In this document: piece after piece, positions 1 to 14,404 of the stretch | Layout of the letters: each line of letters begins with the position of its first letter | How positions within the stretch are numbered: the stretch's first letter is position 1 | Assembly: GCA_030144725.1 (NCBI GenBank) | Contig: JASKMD010000149.1 | Location: 1-64,000 of the forward strand | Source of the DNA: Haematococcus lacustris | Taxonomy: Eukaryota; Chlorophyta; Chlorophyceae; Chlamydomonadales; Haematococcaceae | Reading direction: 5' to 3' | DNA: 64,000 bases | The notes under the pieces: model-generated | The model's database searches: none | What the model saw: only the letters and a program-made list of their open reading frames with translations | What the model was told of the DNA's origin: nothing | Position numbers and translations under genes: made by a program

Positions 1-1148
1 GGGGTGGGGTGGGGTGGGGTGGGATGGGACGGGACGGGACGGAGAGGGGTGGGGTGGGATGGGGTGGGGTAGGGTGGGGTGGGGTGGGGTGGGGTGGGGT
101 GGGGTGGGGTGGGGTGGGGTGGGGTGGGGTGGGGTGGGGTGGGGTGGGGTGGGGTGGGGTGGGGTGGGGTGGGGTGGGGTGGGGTGGGGTGGGGTGGGGT
201 GGGGTGGGGTGGGGTGGGGTGGGGTGGGGTGGGGTGGGGTGGGGTGGGGTGGGGTGGGGTGGGGTGGGGTGGGGTGGGGTGGGGTGGGGTGGGGTGGGGT
301 GGGGTGGGGTGGGGTGGGGTGGGGTGGGGTGGGGTGGGGTGGGGTGGGGTGGGGTGGGGTGGGGTGGGGTGGGGTGGGGTGGGGTGGGGTGGGGTGGGGT
401 GGGGTGGGGTGGGGTGGGGTGGGGTGGGGTGGGGTGGGGTGGGGTGGGGTGGGGTGGGGTGGGGTGGGGTGGGGTGGGGTGGGGTGGGGTGGGGTGGGGT
501 GGGGTGGGGTGGGGTGGGGTGGGGTGGGGTGGGGTGGGGTGGGATGGGATGGGATGGGATGGGATGGGATGGGATGGGATGGGATGGGATGGGATGGGAT
601 GGGATGGGAGGGCGGGAGGGACGGGATGGGACGGGAGGGAGGGACGGGACGGGACGGGACGGGACGGGAGGGCGGGAGGGACGGGACGGGACGGGGGGAG
701 GGAGGGCGGGACGGGACGGGAGGGATGGGACGGGACGGGAGGGCGGGATGGGACGGGACGGGACGGGACGGGACGGGACGGGACGGGAGGGACGGGGGGA
801 CGGGACGGGAGGGCGGGACGGGACGGGACGGGACGGGACGGGACGGGACTGGGATGGGATGGGATGGGATGGGATGGGATGGGATGGGATGGGATGGGAT
901 GGGAGGGATGGGATGGGATGGGATGGGATGGGATGGGATGGGATGGGATGGGGGGATGGGATGGGATGGGATGGGATGGGATGGGATGGGATGGGATGGG
1001 ATGGGATGGGATGGGATGGGATGGGATGGGATGGGATGGGATGGGATGGGATGGGATGGGATGGGATGGGATGGGATGGGATGGGATGGGATGGGATGGG
1101 ATGGGATGGGATGGGATGGGATGGGATGGGATGGGATGGGATGGGATG
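1..1148. repeat. Pentanucleotide satellite (GGGGT/GGGAT/GGGAC)n
   Basis: Almost uninterrupted 5-bp tandem repeat. Roughly 1-540 is GGGGT, 541-610 GGGAT, 610-850 a mixture dominated by GGGAC with GGGAGG interruptions, and 850-1147 again GGGAT. The open frames across it are an artefact of the repeat, which has no stop codons. It lies where the 3' exons of the ADAT1-like gene would be expected, so it may be intronic or a boundary repeat. The G-runs could form G-quadruplexes (inference). Confidence 0.97.
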
Positions 1149-1343
1149 CCATGCAGTAAAGTACAGACCAAGATTATAAGGCATCATAAGTCTGAATTTA
1201 GCAAGCCTAATGCAAGCTAACTAAGCAAGGATGTTGGGCACCCGCCACGCATGATTGGCAAAGAAGATGATGATGGTTGTGATAATGATGTCCTACTCTC
1301 TGAGGGCAAGCACCAGGGCACCACACAGCGTATGATACCCCAC

Positions 1344-2360
1344 CTTGCCTGGTTTGCGGCGCACCGCCCCCAGCAGCTGCGGCCCAGGCTCCACATCACC
1401 AGCCTGGGGCACTGGCTGTGCTTGAGGCCTTGGCTGACATACTGCTCCCAGTACCTGCCCCTGTCCACCGGGCCCTTCACCCTCGCCTGCTCTGCTGCCT
1501 TCATCCAGCATCCAAGCAGCCTGCGTCTGCAGGGCTGCACCCGGGCTCAGCCTCAGTGCCTTTGCTCCAGTGCGGAACCGCAGCTCCCCAAGGCCAGTGG
1601 CACCAGTTGCCTGTGCCAGCCCTGTCTCAATCTGCGTTTGGAGCCCGCTTGGCCCAACCTCCAGCTCCAGCTCCAGGATGCTGGCATCCCCGCAGGGCGC
1701 CTGGCTGACATACATGTGTAGGGCCACTCCTGGCGCCAGGGCCAGGCTGGGAGATCCAGGCACCACCTGGAGGATATGTGGTCCTAGCTGCAAGGCCTCC
1801 CCAGTGGAGTGAGGTGAGATGAGCGAGCCATTGCTATGACTATGTGCCTGCACTTTCTGTCCAAACTCCAGCTGCTCCTGCCTTTTGAGCTGCCAGACGG
1901 CCCGGATTTCGCTGTGCAGCCATGCTACAAAAGCTCTGCGTGCAATGACCTCTGCATGGCTGTCATGCACGAGCCTGCCAGCCCCATCGCGCTTGCTGCC
2001 TCCCAACACCTTGGTGCCGCTGCCAAGCGCTACTACCCAGGGGCCGTGGCAGGTGCCATCCGGGCTGTTGCGTGTCACTGCGATGCCTGCAGACAGCAAG
2101 AATGGCTTCAATAGAGGCGTGATGTACATTGGCATAGAAGGTTATGCTGCTGATGGTGATCACCACGTTGATCACGGAATACTGGGGCAGGCTGCAGCCT
2201 CACCGGCCAAGACTGTGCACTCGTGATCCTGGGGCTTCCCTGTTTTGCCCAGGGATGCCCACAGGGTCTGAACTGCTGAGGCAACTTGTGCCAGCTGCGC
2301 TGTATCCATTGTAGATTTGACAGTTTTCCAGCAGGCTTCACTGAGCCACGGTTCCTGCAT
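1344..2360 (-). CDS. ADAT1: tRNA-specific adenosine deaminase 1-like (5' exons, 3' end missing)
   Basis: ADAT1/Tad1 enzymes deaminate adenosine 37 of tRNA-Ala to inosine. Two exons are visible. Exon 1 (2360 or 2309 to 2204) encodes an N-terminal helix and the segment HECTVLAG, ending at a GT donor. Exon 2 (2086-1344) begins at CTGCAG and carries the editing-deaminase core: VVALGSGTKVLGG, then DSHAEVIARRAF with the zinc-ligand His and proton-shuttle Glu, then APCGDAS with a zinc-ligand Cys. It ends at RRKPGK before a GTGGGG donor. Known family members continue with a second zinc Cys region and about 150 more residues. No matching exon is visible in 1-1343, so the 3' part is either beyond the satellite and the window edge or lost. 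A proline/glutamine-rich stretch between PCGDAS and RRKPGK is atypical. Confidence 0.82.
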
Positions 2361-2604
2361 CGGTTTGCCAGCTTATCCTGAAGGTTTGATCATTTGTGAC
2401 GGGCAGGTGCGCACCAAAGGCAGACGAGCAGGGATTCCGAGCGTACGTGCGTATGAACAGGGAGCATGGAACCGCAGAGAATGAAGTTAGAGTGGAATAA
2501 ACTTGACTTTGGTCAGTACCTGAGCTTTAGGAGAGAGGTGACGGGTTCGAGTGTATGGGTTGAGTCCAAAACTCGATCTGATCCTAGACTCTGCCCTCAG
2601 TTTA

Positions 2605-3054
2605 CAAGTTTTGATCCCTGCAGCCCTCATGCAGCACCAAAGTAAAGCATGAGTTGTAATCAAACACAGGCTGCGAGATCGCAGTTGTAAAGGCTACTAA
2701 GAGTGTGCCTACTGCCCACTTCAGCTCAGCCATTCTGGTGTGTGTGCCTCCAGGCTACGACTAGCAGAGTCTACCCACCAGTAGCTCTCAACCCACACAC
2801 ATCCCCTTTGTGAAGAGTTTAACGTATCTTGTTGTATTGGGGTTGTCTTGATGTAGCTGGCTAGCCGCTGCAACTTGCGCCGCCACTTGCGCAACAGGGC
2901 CTTGTCACGCAAGTACACCCACTCCTGGCCTGGCTGGCCTAGCTTTGGCATGGCTGGGCGGCCTTCCCAATAGCACAGCTCAGTGGGGCGTGGGCCTGGG
3001 CCGACTGCACAGCGGCGAATGTTCAGCGCGGCTGACACGTCCCGGTCATAGAAC
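2605..3054 (-). pseudogene. Fanzor relic F1: last exon plus conserved 3' end
   Basis: The minus strand contains an acceptor (TGTAG) and the exon FYDRDVSAALNIRRC from 3054. This is the RuvC-III motif exon found in F2 and F4. It continues through RPTELCYWEGRPAMPK and LRDKALLRKWRRK. The stop codon of F2 and F4 is lost here by a small change, so the frame runs on to 2721. The noncoding part (about 2810-2605) matches the 3' ends of F2 and F4 and finishes with the same AAACTTG (2605-2611 on the plus strand). Sequence upstream of 3054 still resembles the F2 intron (GACACATGACATGGCACATG). No RuvC-I or RuvC-II exon is present, so this is not an active nuclease gene. Confidence 0.8.
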
Positions 3055-3421
3055 CTACAGTGTAGGCTACACCTGGGTGTGGGAGATGCATGAAGTCAAG
3101 CCATGTGCCATGTCATGTGTCATTTCATGTTGGATATGGCATCTATCAGTTTGCGTATACACATTCAGTGTCAAACAAGAAAGCTAGCTCCCGCTCATGT
3201 ACATCGTGGCTATCTAATCATGTTGCAGGATGCTTACGCATCGTCTTTCTCTATCTACCGAGCTGTAGCCAGCGACTCAAGTGTACTCCGCAGACTGACC
3301 TTTGTGCCGGCAGTGGCCCCTGACGCTGCCGCGCCGACTCCTGGTGTGCACTTCACTTCTTTACTGAATGAACCCAGCACCCAGAAGGTAGCTAGCGGTA
3401 TGCACAACAAAGACCCATTAT

Positions 3422-6400
3422 GTGCAGCAACACTTGCGTCAATGTTTGCAGGCCAGGATGGTCGACACAGAGGCATCAGCTTTAGTCTTGGCAACTGGGT
3501 CAGCACTTCAGCCTGCTCGCGAATTGTTCAAGGAGTCTGCAGTGGAGCTCCGGTGGGGGGCTGCGATGCGCGTGGTGAGACGGCGTTGGTGTTGCTGGGT
3601 TCTGCCTCCTTCAAAACAAACAAGATGCCCGCGGGGCGTGTTGCAGGGCGCGGGGCTGCAGAATATGGGCAATACATGCTTCATGAACAGCGTGCTGCAG
3701 TGCTTAACGCACACACCACCCCTTGCGCAAGCTGTCCTCGGCGGCGCCATTAAAGAGGTGGCAGCCGACGACGTTCTCACGGCTACTGCCTGCCACATCA
3801 AGCGGGCGCTCAGCACAACGCAGGTCGTAGCGCCGCGTAGACACGCGCAGACACTGCGCCAAATCAATAAAAGGTATGTGTAGATGAAGCCCAGCAGCCC
3901 ACATGTACTGGATGAGTTACAGCGAGCAATAGCTGCTAGCAGCAGACACCTGGATAATGTAGCCAGGGTTAGCCCTAAACCTTAACCCTAACCGTAACCC
4001 TAACCCTAACCCTCACCCCATCATCCAGTCATGGCACATGGGTGGTGTGCTCTTGGTCCTTCTGCTTTGCACCTGTGTGCAAGCATGCTGTTGATGCAGT
4101 GCTTGTTTGCACGCATGCCACATTCCTCTACGAGTTCATGCTGTGCCATCGGTGTAGTTATTTTCTGCAATACATTGACCGTAGGTTTAGGCTTGGCCGT
4201 CAAGAGGATTCCCACGAGTACCTGCGCTGCCTGCTGGACGCCATGCAGGAGGCTTGTCTACAGCCATACAAGCCTAAGCCGCCTCAAGAGCTTGCAGAGA
4301 CCACCGTCATCAATCGCATCTTTGGAGGCAAACTACGCAGCAGGGTATGTGACCCATTTTTTTCGATGCCAGACCAGCATTTCTCCGCCTGCAGATTTGC
4401 TTGTTTTGTGGCATCATCATTGAGTTCTTGAGTTAGCATGATCCCAATGCCAACACTTGCGCAGATCAAGTGCCACGATGTATCGTATGAGAGCAGCATT
4501 TACGAGGATTTCATGGATCTCAGTCTTGAGGTGACTCGAGCGCCCACCCTCATACGGGCTCTGCAGCACTTTACAGCCAAAGAAGTGTTGGAGGGCAGTA
4601 ACAAGTACCGCTGCCCTCGCAACAACAAGCTGGTCAGTGTGAACATCTGCGTCAGTAGGCTAATCAGTTGCTTCACTCCCTTGTCAGTGTTGCAGCAATG
4701 CAACCACGTACTGTGTGCAGCGGACTCATCTCTGCACCAGCAACTATTGACCTTATCAGTGTTAGAATTGAGTACTTGTGCTATCTCAAGGGGGGGCTGA
4801 CCTGATGTTCAAGTCCATGTCTGCACAGGTCAAGGCATACAAACAGATGTCCATTGAGACGCCTCCAAACGTGCTGACCATCCATTTAAAACGTTTCCAA
4901 TTTGGGGGAACTGGCACAAAGGTCACCAAGCATGTAGAGTTCCCGCTGGAGCTGGACTTACAGCCATTCATGAGCCACCCGGGCTCAGGACCACAGGTGC
5001 GCCAGAGCAGCGCTCATCAAATAGCAAGAGGCAAATGAGGCGCCAGGCTAATATGGTGGGCACTATACTGGTGTTCCTGCTGCAGTTGTACGAGTTATAT
5101 GGCGTGCTGGTGCACCTGGGCCATTCAGTACATGCGGGCCACTACTACTGTTTTGTGCGTGCGGGCAACGGCATGTGGTACAAGTGTGATGACAGCAGCG
5201 TCCACCAGTGCGCCGAGCGGCAGGTGCTGGCTCAAAATGCATACATCTTGTTCTACGTGCGGCGCTATCCCCGTCAGCTGCCTGTCCTCAATGCTGCCAA
5301 CAGCCGTCTTGGCGAAGGGCAGGGCGGGCAGCTCAGCATGCTCTCCTCAGTGCAACGCCCACAGACACCACCCACTCCAGAAGCCCCGCGACCTGCTGTC
5401 AAGAAAGCCAGCAAGCTGAGCACCGAAGCAGCTTTGCAGCAGCTATGCAGCACTGCCGTGCATACAGAGAGATCCGTATCCATTGCCAGCGTCCCAGGCA
5501 GCGCTGCCACGATTGCATCACTCTTACTTCCCAAGGCTGCTATTGCAGAGCTCAACTCCAGTGAACAGGCCGGTGGGCTGGCAGGCAGCAGCGCAGCAGT
5601 CATGCCAAGACATCAGACTCGCCAACAGTTTGGCCAATCGGCAACGACAGCAGAAGAGAATGGCAGCTCAAGCAGTCATGACAGCAGCCAGGGGTCAGAG
5701 CGTGAGGTGGAGGGGCAGCGAGAGCTAGCACCCCATACTCCCATCAGGTGAGGTGGTACAGCCCTGTGACCCTTCAACGCATGCTAGGTATGCCCTGGAG
5801 TGTTAGTAGTGGAAAGGGGTGACGTATAGCATAGAGCATTGATCTAGGTGATGCACTGTTGTTCATGCAGGGCTTCAATGTCCATGACAGACGACCCCTT
5901 CCTGGAACTGCATGCCCTTCCTGCTGTGTATCAGGGATGACATGACAATGCATGGCAGTCTGGTGTGTTGTTCTTGGCATAGCATGCTTGTGCTGTGAGC
6001 TCAGCCAATAGTTTGCTGATCGATACATGCGCCCCTGCGATGTTGCTGCCAGCAGAGGAGGTTCGCCAGCTTCGTGGCAACGCCCAAAGCAGCCGCGTAT
6101 GGTACATGGGCTTGTGTATCATGGCAGCCGGCGCCTCATTGGCTTCCTCTCCGCAATCTCAAGTCATGCTTCCCGTGACAGCAGGCAGCGCTCATTCCGT
6201 CGCAGGCTCAAACCAGGCCCCAGCCTCTCCACTGTGTCAGTAGCCAGTCCGTGCTCAAAGCAGGTGGAAGAGCAGCAACCATGTGCAGCCAGTGTCTTGC
6301 TGGAGCAGCAAGATAGGGTGCCAAGTGACAGGAGGGCTGCTAATGGTTTAAGAGAGCCAGCCAGTTCTCATAAGCCAGCCAGCAAAGGGCCTGTCCAGCC

Positions 6401-7325
6401 GGTCTTTGTGGCAAGTGATGCTGTACCGTTGCCTCATCGCCTTCCACAGCTCAAGCAGCAATGGAGTAGAAGGGGTGTTTGCAGCCAAGCCTCTCAATCA
6501 AAACATCTGCGCCACCCACCCATCCAGCCTGGGCTGCTCCCAGGCCCTAGCAGCAGCAGCAGAGCCTATCTTGAGCAGTCGCCTGAGCTCCTTGGGGGGC
6601 CGGGACGTGCTTTCACAGAGAGACCTGCTGCCCAGGTGGTTACTGGTCTGGCTGCAGCATACCTTCTTGCGAGTCCAGCAGCCGGGCCAGGTTCCGTGAC
6701 AGCCCATCGGGAGGGTGGCAACCCTCTGAAGTCGGCAGCATCGCAGGGTGTGCTGACCAGCTCCTGGGAGGATGCTGATCCTGACTTGGCCCATGCCGCT
6801 CAGAATCTCACCCGCATGCAGTCGCACCCTCGACAGAGGTGAGTGCAAGGATAAAGACTTGAGCAGTGAAGCTGTAGTAAGTTACACCTGGCTGTTGCTC
6901 ATGAACGGTTACACATTGCGTGTTTGGCTGTTGCACCTGAGTTCTCTAGGTGTTGTGAAGTAATGTGGTCCATCAATGTAGTAGTTGTCCACTGCCCTGC
7001 ATGCATTCTTGAATCATCTTGCCATGTGCATGGTGTGTGCAGACATCGAGAAGCTTGGGACGAGGAGTATGATCGAGGAAAAACAAAGAAGATCAGGCGT
7101 CATTTGCCTGCTGGGTTCGACTTGCATCGGCATGGCAATGCTTTTCAACGGCATGCTGAGAGCAGAGGGGGCCAGGCTGGCGGGGCAGCATACAGTGAAA
7201 ATGAAGCTGGGCGGGGTAGAAGTGGAAGGCGTGCAAGCAGAGGTGGGGCAAGAGGTAGTGCTCAGGGCAGAGGTCGCGGCGGCAGGGTTGGCAGTGGCAG
7301 AGGAGGAACCCGAAGCCGTAGATAG
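3422..7325 (+). CDS. Ubiquitin-specific protease, USP36/USP42-like
   Basis: A C19 cysteine protease that removes ubiquitin from proteins. Seven exons are supported: 3422-3873, 4185-4344, 4465-4632, 4829-4996, 5086-5747, 6056-6838 and 7043-7325. Exon 1 has the Cys box ([19 protein letters not shown]; nucleophile in NTCF). Exon 2 has [11 protein letters not shown], exon 4 [12 protein letters not shown], and exon 5 the His box ([14 protein letters not shown]) followed by WYKCDDSS and the closing AYILFYVRR. The C-terminal third is low-complexity, then [15 protein letters not shown], which resembles the C-terminal end of USP36/42 proteins, and an RG-rich tail. That tail suggests nucleolar or RNA-associated localisation (inference). 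Start at 3422 is the first in-frame ATG of exon 1; an upstream exon cannot be excluded. Predicted length is about 890 residues. Confidence 0.88.
3962..4018. repeat. Interstitial telomere-like (CCCTAA)n tract
   Basis: Inside intron 1 of the USP gene: AGCCCTAAACCTTAACCCTA followed by imperfect CCCTAA units ending CCCTCACCCC. The units read TTAGGG on the other strand. This is too short to be a chromosome end and is flanked on both sides by unique gene sequence. Confidence 0.75.
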
Positions 7326-7577
7326 GCTTGCTACAGAACAGTTTGGATTCAGGGGATAAGTTGTACCTGAACATTACCCACTGAGTATGCGACGTTTCCT
7401 GTTTTAATGCGTGCACAATGCTGCACATCGTGCATGTCGTCATGCACAATGCTTCAACGTGCATGTGCCACAGCCAGAGAATGGTTGAAAACTGAGGGCG
7501 AGAGAAAACTGAGGGCTGAGCCAGAGAATGGTTGTTAACGAGGGCGCGGTAAACTGCTAAAGCGTCGGTAGACTGTT

Positions 7578-8571
7578 ATGGTTGATGCAAACAACGCCAA
7601 GTTCAGGCTGTACTGTGGCAAGATGCGCGTGGTGGCTTCGTTTTGGGCCAAGGTAAGGCCCAGTAGCAACTAGCCACGAGCTAGGCAGCAGCCAACCACA
7701 GTCAGCTCACCTGGCCAGCTGCTGTTGCTCCTGTTGCTGCCTCTGTTGCTGCTGGTATACCCGACCTTACACATGTGTGCCACTGTGTGCTGTACCATGT
7801 GTGGATGCAGGTCAAGAAGCAGGCACAGAAGCGGTGGCCGGACCGCATCCTGGCCCTGGCCTATGGGGCAGCTAGCTTCAGCGGCAGCGGCAGCATTGGC
7901 TGCAGGGGTGTCCCAGTCAGCCAGATGCGGAAAGAGGCAGTGAAGCAATTTGGGGCAGGGTGTGTGGTGCTGGTGGATGAGTTCCGCACAAGCCGGGTCA
8001 GCTCAGCCTACAGCCACCCCAGTGAGGCCTTGCCTGGGCAGCCGCCTGAGTCCTTCAGGTGAGAGGGTCAGTGGGGGAGGGCCAGGGTAGTGCTTGGAGG
8101 TGGTGGAGTGAAGGCGGCTTGGTAGGGTCAAGATTGGGAAGGTAAGGAAAAATCTTACAAATGTGCATTGCCCCATGTGTCCATGCAGGTGGCTGCGGCC
8201 AGTGTACAGCGAGGCGAAGCGTTCCCAAGTCAGGGGCTTGATGAGCTCAACAAGCTACAACATCAGGTAAGCAATGACCAGACAATGCACATGTACATGG
8301 CTGCAACATATCCCACATGAGGTGACACATGACATGGCACATGACTTGACTCAATGCATTTCCCACACCTATGTGTAGGTTCTATGACCGGGACGTGTCA
8401 GCCGCGCTGAACATTCGCCGCTGTGCAGTCGGCCCAGGCCCACGCCCCACCGAGCTGTGCTACTGGGATGGCCGCCCAGCCATGCCAAAGCCAGGCCGGC
8501 CAGGCCAGGAGTGGGTGTACTTGCGTGACAAGGCCCTGTTGCGTAAGTGGCGGCGCAAGTGGCGGCAATAG
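7578..8571 (+). pseudogene. 5'-truncated Fanzor gene F2 (RuvC-II and RuvC-III exons)
   Basis: Fanzors are eukaryotic relatives of TnpB, RNA-guided DNA endonucleases. Four exons splice in frame: 7578-7652 (NAKFRLYCGKMRVVASFWAK), 7811-8058 (LALAYGAASFSGSGSIG, then VVLVDEFRTSRVSS with the RuvC-II Glu), 8189-8266 (WLRPVYSEAKRSQVRGLMSS) and 8379-8571 (FYDRDVSAALNIRR, RuvC-III, to the stop). Each exon aligns with F3, which has an extra 5' part holding RuvC-I. That part is absent here, so the copy lacks one catalytic Asp and is presumed inactive. The Cys pairs that commonly precede RDVNAA in TnpB-type proteins are replaced by a Ser-rich GLMSSTS. An intron separates exons 3 and 4 that F3 does not have. 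Confidence 0.85.
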
Positions 8572-8826
8572 CCAGCTACAGCAAGACAATCCAAGACAAC
8601 AAGATACCAAACCCCTCACAAAGGGGATGTGTGTGAGTAAGAGCTATAGAGTAGGGTAGAGCTCTTGCTAGTAGTAGCCTGGAGGCACACACACCAGAAG
8701 GCTGAGCTGAAGTGGGCATTAGGCACACTGTCAGTAGCCTTTACAACAGCGATCTCGCAGCCTGTGTTTGATTACAACTCATGCTTTATTTTGGTGTTGC
8801 ATGAGGGCTGTAGAGATTTAAACTTG
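8572..8826 (+). ncRNA. Conserved Fanzor 3' module of F2; candidate guide-RNA scaffold
   Basis: About 255 bp after the F2 stop are nearly identical to the DNA after the F4 stop (32293-32547) and similar to F1 (2605-2810, minus). Features include a hairpin CCCCTCACAAAGGGG at about 8611, then ATGTGTGTG, AGAGCTCTTGCTAGTAG and GCCTGGAGGC, and the shared end GCATGAGGGCTGTAG...AAACTTG (8820-8826). Beyond this the three loci diverge at once, marking the element's right end. In TnpB and Fanzor elements the RNA scaffold lies in this position and the guide is read from flanking DNA. That role is inferred here; no RNA evidence exists. Confidence 0.5.
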
Positions 8827-8883
8827 TAGTAATGTCCCCTGTCACAGACAAGCCTGAAAGACCTACAAAACTTGGTTGTGGTA

Positions 8884-8910
<27 letters not shown>
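8827..8910 (+). repeat. Imperfect local duplication across the RPT1 start codon
   Basis: 8822-8856 (ACTTG..TAATGTCCCCTGTCACAG..) is repeated with changes at 8870-8908 (ACTTGG..TAATGGCACCTGTCACAG..). The first copy begins exactly at the Fanzor F2 right end. Its ATG (8832) is out of frame with RPT1 and would form a short upstream ORF ending at about 8909. Confidence 0.75.
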
Positions 8911-12435
<3,525 letters not shown>

Positions 12436-12973
12436 TGCCATCGACGTTTCGAGAGAATGCTACCAGTGCAAGGGATGGCCTGTTCGGCACGTAGTTGTGT
12501 GTTTGCTCAGTCGCTGATGCGGTGTACAGTATCTGGCGTTAATCTGGGCTGCTTCATCATGGAGCATGGGTCAAGCCTAAATGAGACATGTGCTTTGGGG
12601 ACTGCATGGCTCAACAATGATTTGAGGCACTCCAGCCATTCAGCATGCGCATGTTGTTTGGTGGTGGTTTGCACCCACGAGCCTGCTCTGGCTTCTGGAT
12701 AATATAATGCAGACATGGCTGCACCAACAGAGTGAGGTGTGCGTTAGTTTGACATCACAGCCCTGACATCTGCTACGCCTACGCTGTACTTATTGGTGCT
12801 ACCCTCGTAGGTGAGCACCAGCACAGCCATGCTGTTGTACAGTCAGAGCTGGTCACAGCTCGAGCCCCAACTGGTGACAATCAGCGGCTCAGCCTGAGTC
12901 CCCTGATAGCCAAACCGCACCTGCCGACTTACTAAGGACCGGTCTCTGCTCCGTGTGACCTCAAGACAGTGAG
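12436..12973. other. No gene recognised
   Basis: Follows the RPT1 stop and presumably begins with its 3' UTR. Short ORFs on both strands show no recognisable motif or plausible exon structure. Confidence 0.6.
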
Positions 12974-13265
12974 GCAGGTGTTCCCAACATGGGGTTGGTA
13001 ATCTTCATGCCAGTACTCTCTCAATACTGCACTGTTTTCAATAACGTTTATTAAATTGGCAGCCGCGGTTCAGTCCGTGTAATCTGACCATCAGCGCTAG
13101 CCATGTCACATGTGCCCGCGAACACATCACAGCGGCGAGACGGGTCTCCTTGGGTCGGTGATCCGCATCCCTAGGGCCCCATCTACTAGCGTAGTGAGCT
13201 GGTTGTGCACAAATGGAATGTCCGGCCAACACCCGTCGCGATGCCTGCCGGACGTCAAATAATTC
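12974..13265 (-). mobile_element. Partial copy of the 7-bp-TSD TIR element (copy d)
   Basis: Starts with the terminal repeat CAGGTGTTCCCAAC and the following ATGGGGTTGGTAAT, as in copy b (44636 onwards), and continues with the same internal sequence, including the degenerate reading CAQPAHYASRWGPRDADHRP. It stops at about 13265 without the other terminus. Confidence 0.8.
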
Positions 13266-14404
13266 ACACAGTTAGAAAACGGACAATACTCGGAATTTGT
13301 ACATCAGCATTTGTACATCAGCCCCAACCACCAGCTCCGCCAGGCCGCAGCCGCACCCACCCGCAGCAAAACTCTCCAAGCACGTTGCGGGGCAGCCAGA
13401 GCGCTGGCTCCCCTGCGCCCGCCCCCACCCCAACGCTGAACGCTGCTCAACAACGCAATGCAGCCAGGTTACCCACGCCGAGAGCGGGGCGCAGGCCACA
13501 CCGTAAAGTTCAGCATGGGCGGTGCTGCCCCGCTGCCAGCCCAGCCCGCCCAGCCTATGCGAAGGCGAAACCGCCCTGGTCAGCCTGCTCCCCAGCGTGC
13601 GTCTCAACGTGCAACCCACGACCAGCCGGAGCTCTAGGACCGCCACATCCCAGCCCTGCCCCACCCCCTATCAGCCTTGCGTTGCCCCTCCCCTCCCTGC
13701 CCAGCACTGCCCCACCCCCTCCCAGCCCTGCCCCACCCCCTCCCAGCCTTGCGTTGCCCCTCCCCTCCCTGCCCAGCCCTGCCCTGCCCCACCCCCTCCC
13801 AGCCCTGCCCCACCCCCTCCCAGCCTTGCGTTGCCCCTCCCCACCCCACCCTGCCCAGCCCTGCCCCACCCCCTCCCAGCCCTGCCCCACCCCATCCCAG
13901 CCTTGCGTTGTCCCTCCCCTCCCTGCCCAGCCCTGCCCCACCCTCTCCCAGCCCTGCCCCACCCCCTCCCAGCCCTGCCCCACCCCCTCCCAGCCCTGCA
14001 CCACCCCCTCCCAGCCCTGCCCCACCCCCTCTCAGCCTTGTGTTGCCCCTCCTTGCCCTGCCCTGCCCTGCCCTGCCCTGCCCTGCCCTGCCCTGTCATG
14101 TGCAGCAGTGCATGAGCAGCGGCAGCAGCAACACGCTGTAATGCATGACCAGCAGTGCAAGGACAGCAACATGTGCGGTGTGTGTCTGGTTGCATGCACA
14201 AAGTTGGAGTGGCAACCCAACACAGCTGCGACAGGGAAGATTCTAAGGCACAGATCTGGCATGGTCTGCGGTGGTCTTGGTAGCTCCATGCAAATAAAGG
14301 CATGCAATTTGCGGTTGTTCAACCATGCCATTGCTTGTGTAGCCGCATATGGAAACCACATTGGTTGTGTAAGATGGCCGTGATGCATACATGCAAGGGG
14401 GGTA
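13266..14404. repeat. C/T-rich minisatellite and flanks
   Basis: From about 13630 to 14095 the plus strand is a degenerate array of CCCTGCCCCACCCCCTCCCAG units with scattered CCTTGCGTTGCCCCTCCC units, ending in (CCCTG)n. Open frames in all directions result from base composition. The flanks 13266-13630 and 14110-14404 hold proline-rich or unremarkable frames with no recognised domain. Confidence 0.85.

Noticed and set aside
9..1220. Long Gly/Trp/Asp-rich ORFs
   Set aside because: They lie wholly in the pentanucleotide satellite, which has no stops in these frames; no coding evidence.
2520..2600. tRNA-like GGTTCGAGT segment
   Set aside because: A T-loop-like string only; no acceptor stem or anticodon arm can be drawn. 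No tRNA or rRNA gene was found in the window.
13205..14383. 392-residue Pro-rich ORF and antisense Gly-rich ORFs
   Set aside because: Low-complexity C/T-rich minisatellite with several overlapping open frames and no conserved segment.
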